This document shows, piece by piece, positions 7,764 through 14,782 of a DNA stretch of 64,000 nt (position 1 is its first letter; each line of letters opens with the position of its first letter). Location: contig JACKLK010000009.1 in assembly GCA_024236015.1 (NCBI GenBank), positions 62,001-126,000 on the forward strand. Direction: 5' to 3'. A model generated the notes under the pieces. That model searched no databases and was not told the DNA's origin. It was given only the letters and a program-made list of their open reading frames with translations. A program made the position numbers and the translations under genes. The stretch comes from Rhodoferax sp. Its GTDB lineage: Bacteria; Pseudomonadota; Gammaproteobacteria; Burkholderiales; Burkholderiaceae_C.

Positions 7764-8825
7764 ATGCGTTGTTCCAAGCGGGTCCTGCCCTGGGCCCTGG
7801 GTCTGGCATTGTGCGCCGGGGCGGCCCAGGCCGAAGTCAATCTGCGTTACACCGAGCCCAGTGTCAACCGCGGCGAACGGGCCGACGCCATGAACTGGTT
7901 CGCCGACGAAGTGGCCAAGCGCAGCAAGGGCGAGGTCAAGATCACTTTCTTCTGGGGCGGCACCCTGGCCGACGCCAAGACCTCGCTCAAGACCATCGGC
8001 GACGGCGCGGCCGACATGGGCTCCATCGTGGCGGCCTATTCGCCGCGCGAGATGCTTCCGTACGCGGTGGGCGACCTGCCCATCGGCTCGTCCGACACCT
8101 GGGTCGGCGTGCGTGCCATGCACGAGTTGTCGACCACCAATGCCGACGTCAAGAAGGCCTTCGACGACGCCAACGTGGTCTACCTGGGCAACTTCACCAC
8201 CACGCCGGTGCAGGTGATCTGCAAGGACAAGGTGCTCAGCAAGGTCGAGGACATCAAGGGCATCAAGATCCGCGCCACCGGCTTCTACGGCCAGGTGCTC
8301 GAAGACCTGGGTGCCACCGTGCTGCGCTTCTCGGGCGTGGACGCCGGCCGCTCCATGGACGCGGGCACGATCAACTGCAACATGAACTACCTGTACGGCA
8401 TGCGCTCGCTGCGCGACTACGAGAACGCGCAGGAGCTGTCGCGGCTGGACTGGGGCGGCTTCCTGGCCTGGGCGGTGGTGATGAACAAGAACACCTTTAA
8501 CAAGCTCACGCCGGACCAGCAGAAGCTGCTGCGCGAGACCGGCGCGGCGATGACCGACAAGGTCGGGCAACTGATGATGGACGCCAGCGACAACGCGGTC
8601 AAGGCGATGACGGCCGGCATCGACGGCAAGGTGGTCAAGGTGCACAACTTCCCGGCCTCGGAGCGGGCCAAGCTGGTGGCCGCCGGCAAGAAATACGAAG
8701 AGGACTGGAAGAAGAAGACCAAGGCGGCCGGCTACAACCCGGATACGCTGATCGCCGACTACCTGGCTGCGACCGCGAAGTTCGAGAAGGAACGCGAGAC
8801 CAAGGGTTATCCCTGGAAGCGCTGA
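7764..8825 (+). CDS. TRAP transporter solute-binding protein (DctP family)
   Basis: 353 residues with a signal peptide of about 23 residues ending AGAAQA and a mature DctP/TakP-type receptor: LRYTEPSVNRGERADAMNWFADEVAKRSKGEV, the conserved KIRATGFYGQVLEDLGA region holding the arginine that normally pairs with the substrate carboxylate, and GTINCNMNYLYGMRS. It would capture a carboxylated ligand in the periplasm for the DctQM permease that follows. GAGGAG precedes ATG 7764. First gene of an operon (DctP, DctQ, DctM, hydrolase, acyl-CoA ligase) with gaps of 3-34 bases. Ligand unknown. Confidence 0.92.
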   Translation: MRCSKRVLPWALGLALCAGAAQAEVNLRYTEPSVNRGERADAMNWFADEVAKRSKGEVKITFFWGGTLADAKTSLKTIGDGAADMGSIVAAYSPREMLPYAVGDLPIGSSDTWVGVRAMHELSTTNADVKKAFDDANVVYLGNFTTTPVQVICKDKVLSKVEDIKGIKIRATGFYGQVLEDLGATVLRFSGVDAGRSMDAGTINCNMNYLYGMRSLRDYENAQELSRLDWGGFLAWAVVMNKNTFNKLTPDQQKLLRETGAAMTDKVGQLMMDASDNAVKAMTAGIDGKVVKVHNFPASERAKLVAAGKKYEEDWKKKTKAAGYNPDTLIADYLAATAKFEKERETKGYPWKR

Positions 8826-8832
8826 GCGGTCC

Positions 8833-9396
8833 ATGCACGGCGCAGCAACATCAGCCGGCAACCCCACAGGTTGGCTGGAAGGGGCCTTCACGCGCATCGA
8901 GCGGGTGCTGATCGCGGTGGCGGGGGCCGCCATCCTGGTCAGCGGCGGCATCACCTTCACCTCGGTGTTCGGGCGCTGGCTGTTCGGCTGGGCCGTGCCT
9001 GACGGGGAGATCATCGTGCAGGACATGATGATCGTGGCCTGCGTGCTGCCGCTGGCGGTGGTGGCTGGACGGCACGCTCATATCGCAGTGGACCTGTTCG
9101 TGCGCCACCTGTCGGCCCGTGCGCAGCGCCGGGTCGACCTGTTCAACGGTTACCTGGGCGTGGTGATCCTGGTGGCCATCGCCTGGAGCGGCTGGCTCAA
9201 TTTCACGTCGGTCTGGGAAAGCGACGGGTACTACGACGGACGACTCGAGCTGCCGGAATGGCCGGCGCGGCTGGTGTTCTTCATCGGCTACCTGTTGTTC
9301 GTCGCGCGGTCGCTGCATCGCGCCGGCGACCCGCCCAGCACCGAAAAGACCGTGCCGCCGGCACAGGCCGACGACGACCGCCCCCAGGAGCATTGA
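8833..9396 (+). CDS. TRAP transporter small permease (DctQ family)
   Basis: 187 residues with four predicted membrane helices (about 25-48, 60-80, 105-125 and 145-165), as expected for DctQ. Typical sequence features are WLFGWAVPDGEIIVQDMMIVACVLPLAVVAGRHAHI, with the GRHAHI loop conserved in the family, and the final ELPEWPARLVFFIGYLLF. It stabilises the DctM channel in the inner membrane. It starts 7 bases after the receptor gene and ends 3 bases before dctM, so translation is likely coupled. The C-terminal tail is polar. Confidence 0.9.
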   Translation: MHGAATSAGNPTGWLEGAFTRIERVLIAVAGAAILVSGGITFTSVFGRWLFGWAVPDGEIIVQDMMIVACVLPLAVVAGRHAHIAVDLFVRHLSARAQRRVDLFNGYLGVVILVAIAWSGWLNFTSVWESDGYYDGRLELPEWPARLVFFIGYLLFVARSLHRAGDPPSTEKTVPPAQADDDRPQEH

Positions 9397-9399
9397 GCG

Positions 9400-10743
9400 A
9401 TGGATCCCTTGTTGCTGGGCGGGCTCGCGTTTGCCATCGCCATGGCGCTGATCGCGCTGCGCCTGCCGATCGGTTATGCGCTGGGCGGCATCTCGGTGGT
9501 GGCCACGTTCATCATGTATGCGTCGCCGGCCACCGGCGGCTTCGACATGGAGCGGGCGATCCGGCCCACCTTGTCGCTGATCGCCAACAACAGCTTCAGC
9601 TTCATCCACTCGTACGAACTGAGCCTGGTGCCGCTGTACATCCTGCTCGGTGCGCTCGCCTACCGCACCGGCATCACGACCGACATCTACCAGGCGATGC
9701 GGGTCTGGCTGGCCAAGGCGCCCGGAGGGCTGGCGATGGCCTCCATCATGGGTTGCGGCGGCTTCTCGGCCATCACCGGCTCGAGCGTGGCCTGCGCGGC
9801 GACGATGGGCCGCATCGCCGTACCCGAGATGCTGCGGTACGGATATTCGCCGCGCCTGTCGACCGCCTCGGTGGCGGCCGGCGGCACGCTCGGTTCGCTG
9901 ATTCCGCCCAGCGTGCCGTTCGCGATCTACGGCATCTTCACCGAGCAGTCGATCTCCAAGCTGTTCCTGGCCGGCGTCGGCCCGGGGGTGTTGTCGATGG
10001 TCGGCTATCTGCTGGTGGTCTGGTTGTGGGTGCGCAAGCGGCCGCAGGACGCGCCGTCATCGGGCCTGCATTTCGTGCGCCGCGACTACCTGCTGGCGAT
10101 GGTGCGCGCCTGGCCGGCGGTGCTGCTGTTCCTGATCATCGTGGTCGGCATCTATGGCGGCATCTTCACGGCGACCGAAGCGGCGGCGGTGTCGGTGGCC
10201 GTGGTGCTGGCGCTGGGCATCGTCGCCAAGCGCCTGACATGGCGGGCCTTCTTCGAGTCGCTGACCGAGGCCACGATACAGACGGCTGCGATCTTCTTCG
10301 TGGCGGTCGGCGCCAAGACCTTTGCGACCTTCATCGCACTCACCGGTGCGGCGAACGAGGTCGTGTTGTGGATCGGCTCGCTCGGCCTGGCCGAGTGGAC
10401 GGTGTTGCTGGCGATCACCGGCCTGTATCTGGTGCTGGGCATGTTCCTGGATTCGCTGGGCATCCTGCTGCTGACCCTGCCGGTGATGGTGCCGCTGGTC
10501 GAAGGCATGGGCATCAACCTGATCTGGTTCGGCGTCATCGTCATCAAGATGCTCGAGATCGGCCTGATCACGCCGCCGGTGGGATTCAACTGCTTCGTCA
10601 TCCACAGCGTGGTGGCGGGCAAGGCCCAGCTGCAGGACATCTTCATCGGCATCTGGCGCTTCCTGATGATGGACATCGTCGTGATGGGCCTGATCCTGGC
10701 CTTCCCGCTGATCTCCCTGTGGCTGCCGACGATGGCCGGCTGA
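9400..10743 (+). CDS. TRAP transporter large permease (DctM family)
   Basis: 447 residues, a full-length DctM subunit with about 12 membrane segments. Family hallmarks include FSFIHSYELSLVPLYILLGALAYRTG, the GCGGFSAITGSSVACAATMGRIAVPEM stretch, the discontinuous-helix GGTLGSLIPPSVPFAIYG, and MFLDSLGILLLTLPVMVPLVEGMGINLIWFGVI near the end. It uses the sodium gradient to import the ligand delivered by the DctP receptor. AGGAG lies within the end of dctQ. The gene for the first hydrolase begins 24 bases after it. Confidence 0.93.
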   Translation: MDPLLLGGLAFAIAMALIALRLPIGYALGGISVVATFIMYASPATGGFDMERAIRPTLSLIANNSFSFIHSYELSLVPLYILLGALAYRTGITTDIYQAMRVWLAKAPGGLAMASIMGCGGFSAITGSSVACAATMGRIAVPEMLRYGYSPRLSTASVAAGGTLGSLIPPSVPFAIYGIFTEQSISKLFLAGVGPGVLSMVGYLLVVWLWVRKRPQDAPSSGLHFVRRDYLLAMVRAWPAVLLFLIIVVGIYGGIFTATEAAAVSVAVVLALGIVAKRLTWRAFFESLTEATIQTAAIFFVAVGAKTFATFIALTGAANEVVLWIGSLGLAEWTVLLAITGLYLVLGMFLDSLGILLLTLPVMVPLVEGMGINLIWFGVIVIKMLEIGLITPPVGFNCFVIHSVVAGKAQLQDIFIGIWRFLMMDIVVMGLILAFPLISLWLPTMAG

Positions 10744-10767
10744 ACCTGTTTCGATTGGAGTACCCCC

Positions 10768-12060
10768 GTGAGCCTCAGACTGTTGTCCAAGACCTACTGG
10801 CGAGGAACCTGGATCCGTTTTCGCGAGCCGGTGGAGGAATTCGCCACGCCGACCCAGGCCACCGTGTACGCGCACGACGGAACCCAGGTGCGCGGCCTGT
10901 ACTGGACGCCGCGAAGCAACCCGCGCCCGCGCGTCGTCGTGATGGCCGCGCATCCGAGGGTCGACTTCTCGCAGCATTATGCGTTTCCGGCGCTGCTGCG
11001 TGCCGGCTACGGATGCATGGGCGCCAATGTGCGCACGCTGGGCAACGACACCACCTGCATCCACGAGCAGATCATCCTGGACGTCGCGGCTTATGTGCGC
11101 TGGCTCAAGGAGGAGCGCGGCGTCGAGCAGGTGGTCTGGCTCGGCAACTCCGGCGGCGGATCGCTGGGCGGCCTGTACCAGGCCCAGGCCAAGGCGAGTG
11201 CCGAGCAGCGCATCGCGCGCACCCCCGGCGGGCGCCCGACCGCGCTGCGCGACGCGGTGATGCCGGCCTTCGACGCGATGATGATCACCGCCGCCCACAC
11301 CGGCCAGGGCCTGATCATGAACGAGGTCATCGACCCCTCGGTGGTCGACGAGTCCGCGCCGCTGCTGACCAACCCGGATCTCGACATGTACGACCCGGCC
11401 AACGGCTTCCGGCCGGCGCCCCAGTGGAGCGAATACGACCCGGCCTTCGTGCAGCGTTTCCGCGCCGCCCAGATCGAGCGCGTGGCGCGCATCGATGCGC
11501 GCGCCCGCGCCCTGATCGCCGAGCAGATGGATGCAGAAGCCACGCGCACCGACCCGGCGTTCGCCGCACTGCCTGCGCCGCGCCAGCGCGCGGTGCTGCA
11601 GCGCGCCGCCTTCCAGCCGGTGATGACGGTCTACCGCACCATGGCCAACCCCAACTACGTGGACCGCCATCTGGATCCGAGCAACCGGGGCTACGGCTGC
11701 CTGCTCAGCGACCGGCCGGACCTGATGAACTTCCAGCTCACCGGCTTCGGGCGCATCCAGACGCCCGATGCATGGTTGTCGACCTGGTCGGGCCTGTCCA
11801 GCAATGCCAACCTGCTGCGCAACGGCCATGCCATCACCGAGCCGGTGGTGGTGGTCAATGCCGGCCGCGACATGGACGTCTATCCGCAGACCCATTCCCG
11901 CGCCATCTTCGATGCGCTGGCCAGCACCGACAAGACCTACATCGACTTCCCGAACGCGCTGCATTATTTCGAACCCGATGCCGGCGAGGCCGACAACGCC
12001 GGCGCCCAGGAGCAGATGGCACAACTGCTGCCCTGGCTGCAGGAGCGTGCGCCGCTCTGA
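10768..12060 (+). CDS. Alpha/beta hydrolase, paralogue A of the catabolic island
   Basis: 430 residues from a GTG start with GGAG about 8 bases upstream. The core is an alpha/beta hydrolase: strand and loop RVVVMAAHPRVDFSQHY, nucleophile elbow GNSGGGS with Ser128 (GxSxG), a long insertion of about 200 residues (cap) rich in Asp and Arg, VVVVNAGRDMDVYP for the acid strand, and a late histidine in DFPNALHYFEP. It is collinear with the protein at 17571-18860 over its whole length, about two-thirds identical by eye. Its place between a TRAP importer and an acyl-CoA ligase suggests it hydrolyses an imported ester or amide to a carboxylate. Substrate unknown. Confidence 0.85.
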   Translation: MSLRLLSKTYWRGTWIRFREPVEEFATPTQATVYAHDGTQVRGLYWTPRSNPRPRVVVMAAHPRVDFSQHYAFPALLRAGYGCMGANVRTLGNDTTCIHEQIILDVAAYVRWLKEERGVEQVVWLGNSGGGSLGGLYQAQAKASAEQRIARTPGGRPTALRDAVMPAFDAMMITAAHTGQGLIMNEVIDPSVVDESAPLLTNPDLDMYDPANGFRPAPQWSEYDPAFVQRFRAAQIERVARIDARARALIAEQMDAEATRTDPAFAALPAPRQRAVLQRAAFQPVMTVYRTMANPNYVDRHLDPSNRGYGCLLSDRPDLMNFQLTGFGRIQTPDAWLSTWSGLSSNANLLRNGHAITEPVVVVNAGRDMDVYPQTHSRAIFDALASTDKTYIDFPNALHYFEPDAGEADNAGAQEQMAQLLPWLQERAPL

Positions 12061-12094
12061 CGGGCCAGCCCGGACCTGCCATATGGAGAACACC

Positions 12095-13726
12095 ATGCAC
12101 ACGACGATGATGGATGTCCCGCTGTCGCTCAACAGCCTGCTCGAACGTGCCGGGCAGCTGTTTTCCAGCAACGAGATCGTCTCGCGCAGACCCGACAAGA
12201 CCCTGGTGCGCCACACCTACGGCGAGTGGTACCGGCGCACTCGTTCACTGGCCGCGGCACTGAAGGCGCTGGGCATCGAAAAAGGCGACCGGGTCGCGAC
12301 GCTGTGCTGGAACCACCATGCGCACCTGGAGTGTTATTTCGGCATCCCGGCGGCCGGCGCAGTGATGCACACGCTCAACATCCGGCTGGCGCCGGACGAG
12401 ATCGGCTGGATCGCCGGCGACGCCCGCGACCGGGTGCTGATCGTCGACGACGTGTTGTTGCCGCTGTACCGGCAGTTCGCCGACCTGCACCGGTTCGAGC
12501 ATGTCATCGTGTACGCGTTCTCGGGCCAGCCGGTTCCGGAAGGCTTCACCGACTACGACGCGCTGATCGGCGCGGCCGACGGCGCGGCGTTCCGGTATGT
12601 CGACCATGCCGAGACCGACCCGGTGGCCATGTGCTACACCTCCGGCACCACCGGCCGGCCCAAGGGTGTGGCGTATTCGCACCGCTCGACCGTGCTGCAC
12701 ACGCTGGTGGCCAGCCTGGGGGACTTCTGGGGCCTGAAGGGTTCGGACGTGGTGCTGCCGGTCACACCGATGTTCCATGCCAATTGCTGGGGCGTGCCGT
12801 ATGGCGCCGTGATGATGGGCACCAAGCTGGTGTTCCCGGGCCCGCACCTGCATCCGGAGGACCTGCTCGACCTGATCACGGCCGAACAACCGACCCTGTC
12901 GCTGGGGGTGCCGACGATCTGGATGGGGCTGATCCAGACCTTCGACGCGGCGCTGCAGGCCGACCATCCGCACTACGGTCGCTGGAAGCTGCCGCGCGGC
13001 ATGCGTTCGCTGGTCGGCGGCGCTGCCGTGCCGGAGTCGCTGATCCGCGCCTTCGACCAGCACGGCATCTGGCTGCTGCAGGGCTGGGGCATGACCGAGA
13101 CCTCGCCGCTGGCCACGGTGTCGTATCCCAAGGCCGAGCTGCGCAACGTGTCGATGGACGAACGGTATCGCCGTGCCGCCATGGCCGGCGTGCCGGTGCC
13201 GCTGGTCGACCTGCGCCTGCGTGGTGACGACGGCCAGGACGCGCCGTGGAACGGCCAGGCCATGGGCGAGATCCAGGTGCGCGGGCCGTTCATCACCGGC
13301 AGCTACCACGGCGTGCCGGTCAGCGAGGAAAAATTCACCGCCGATGGCTGGTTGCGCACCGGCGACGTTGCCGCCGTCGATGAGCTGGGATTCGTGCGCA
13401 TCACCGACCGCACCAAGGACCTGATCAAGTCCGGTGGCGAATGGATCAGCTCGGTCGACCTGGAGAACGCGCTGATGGCGCATCCGGCGGTGGCCGAGGC
13501 GGCCGTGATCGCGATCCCCGACGAGAAATGGAGCGAACGTCCGCTGGCCTGCGTGGTGTTCAAGAAGGGGCAGTCCGCGCAGCCGCCGGAGCTGTCGGCG
13601 CACCTGATGCGCCACCACTTCGCCAAGTGGCAGCTGCCCGACCGCTATGAGTTCATCGATGCCCTGCCGCGTACCGCCACCGGCAAGTTCTGGAAACTTA
13701 AGCTGCGCGAGTTGTATCCGCACTGA
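12095..13726 (+). CDS. Acyl-CoA ligase (AMP-forming, medium/long-chain fatty acid type)
   Basis: 543 residues of the ANL superfamily. The P-loop CYTSGTTGRPKGVAYSH, the A5 motif GWGMTETSP, the A7 DGWLRTGDVAAVDELG, A8 RTKDLIKSGGEWISS and the A10 region TATGKFWKLKLR with the C-terminal catalytic lysine are all intact, so the enzyme should adenylate a carboxylate and transfer it to CoA. The sequence resembles AlkK-type fatty-acid ligases, but aryl or branched acids cannot be excluded. GGAG lies 6 bases before ATG 12095; ATG 12083 is also in frame. Last gene of the TRAP operon, ending 60 bases from the convergent crotonase gene. Confidence 0.92.
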   Translation: MHTTMMDVPLSLNSLLERAGQLFSSNEIVSRRPDKTLVRHTYGEWYRRTRSLAAALKALGIEKGDRVATLCWNHHAHLECYFGIPAAGAVMHTLNIRLAPDEIGWIAGDARDRVLIVDDVLLPLYRQFADLHRFEHVIVYAFSGQPVPEGFTDYDALIGAADGAAFRYVDHAETDPVAMCYTSGTTGRPKGVAYSHRSTVLHTLVASLGDFWGLKGSDVVLPVTPMFHANCWGVPYGAVMMGTKLVFPGPHLHPEDLLDLITAEQPTLSLGVPTIWMGLIQTFDAALQADHPHYGRWKLPRGMRSLVGGAAVPESLIRAFDQHGIWLLQGWGMTETSPLATVSYPKAELRNVSMDERYRRAAMAGVPVPLVDLRLRGDDGQDAPWNGQAMGEIQVRGPFITGSYHGVPVSEEKFTADGWLRTGDVAAVDELGFVRITDRTKDLIKSGGEWISSVDLENALMAHPAVAEAAVIAIPDEKWSERPLACVVFKKGQSAQPPELSAHLMRHHFAKWQLPDRYEFIDALPRTATGKFWKLKLRELYPH

Positions 13727-13786
13727 TCGATCCGCGCGGGCCGCCTGCGCGGCGTTCCAACGGCAACGCGGGCGCCAAGTGCCGGT

Positions 13787-14581
13787 TCAGCGGTCGCGGT
13801 AGTCGGGTTCGCGCCGGCCCAGGAAGGCCTGCAGCCCTTCGGCGAAGTCCTCGGTCTGCGAACACAGGACCTGGTTGCGGTCCTCCAGTGCGATGCAGGC
13901 CTCCAGGCCGGCCGCGTCGATGGCGTGGCCCAGCGCATCCTTGGTCAGGCGCAGGGCCAGGGGCGCGGCGCGCAACATGTCGGCGACCACGGATTCGCAT
14001 TCCTGTTGCAGTTCCGGCAAGGGCGCCACGGTGCTGAACAGGCCCAGCGCCAGGGCGCGCGGCGCGTCCATGAAGCGACCGGTCAGCAGGTAGTGCGCCG
14101 CCACCGAACTGCCGACCATGCGCGGCAGAAAATAACTCACGCCGACGTCGCAGCCCGACAGGCCGATGCGGATGAACGCGGCATTCATGCGCGCGTCCGG
14201 CGTGGCCAGCCGGATGTCGCTGGCCAGTGCCAGCGCGAAGCCCCCACCGCTGGCCGCGCCCTGCACCAGGCAAACGATGGGTTGCGGGCAGCGCCGCATG
14301 GCCAGCAGGATGTCGCGGATGCCGCGTTGCAGCGCCAGCATGCCGACCACGCCGACGTCGCGGCCGATGGTGTGTTCCTTCAGGTCCAGGCCGCAGCAGA
14401 ACGCGCGCCCGGCTGCCTGCAGTACCACCACCCGGATCTCCGGCCGGTCGTACAGCGCCTGGAAGTAGCCGCGCAAGGCCGCGACCAGGGCGGGATTCAT
14501 CGCGTTGAGCTGATCGGGGCGGTTCAATGTCACCCTGGCGACGCCGTCGATCTCGTCGATGTGCAGTACTTCGTCCATCAT
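13787..14581 (-). CDS. Crotonase-fold protein lacking both hydratase glutamates
   Basis: 264 residues of the enoyl-CoA hydratase/isomerase superfamily: oxyanion-hole segments GRAFCCGLDLKEH and QGAASGGGFALALASD are present. The two glutamates of true hydratases are replaced: the first position (GGGxE) reads GGGFA, and PE before the second loop reads NAAFIRIGLSG. An aspartate in SGCDVGVSYFLPR is retained, as in dienoyl-CoA isomerases and some hydrolases. It therefore more likely isomerises or hydrolyses an acyl-CoA than hydrates it. It is convergent with the acyl-CoA ligase gene and divergent from the regulator. Confidence 0.88.
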   Translation of the reverse strand: MMDEVLHIDEIDGVARVTLNRPDQLNAMNPALVAALRGYFQALYDRPEIRVVVLQAAGRAFCCGLDLKEHTIGRDVGVVGMLALQRGIRDILLAMRRCPQPIVCLVQGAASGGGFALALASDIRLATPDARMNAAFIRIGLSGCDVGVSYFLPRMVGSSVAAHYLLTGRFMDAPRALALGLFSTVAPLPELQQECESVVADMLRAAPLALRLTKDALGHAIDAAGLEACIALEDRNQVLCSQTEDFAEGLQAFLGRREPDYRDR

Positions 14582-14665
14582 GTTGCCTTTTGTCGATGGC
14601 GCCCGGGCAGCGTCCATGGACGCGCAGGCGCCGGCACGCCGGTGGTCCGGCGCCTGTGCCGGTTG

Positions 14666-14712
14666 TGCATACTGCAGGGGGACGCGCGCGGGCGCATCGT
14701 CGGAACCGATGA
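14666..14712 (-). promoter_or_regulatory. Degenerate third copy of the LuxR-type operator
   Basis: Read on the minus strand, TCATCG-GTTC-CGACGA at 14712-14697 matches the TCGTCG-N4-CGACGA repeat in 11 of 12 arm bases, and shares TTCCGACGATG with the copy at 7692-7702. Downstream, CTGCAG followed by TATGCA (14671-14666) resembles CTGCAC-TAGATT of the copy before the second hydrolase, but the spacing is 2 bases longer. It would drive the crotonase gene; it may also allow autoregulation of the divergent regulator. Confidence 0.45.
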
Positions 14713-14782
14713 ACCTGCCGGCGTGTGTTGTGCCGTGGGTCGTGCACGCCGTGCCGGCGGTCGCGGCCCGTGTCCCGTCCCG

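Noticed and set aside
9258..12110. Open plus-strand frame of 950 codons overlapping dctM and hydrolase A
   Set aside because: It is a shifted reading of two well-supported genes; composition is Gly/Arg/Ala-rich without hydrophobic segments or motifs.
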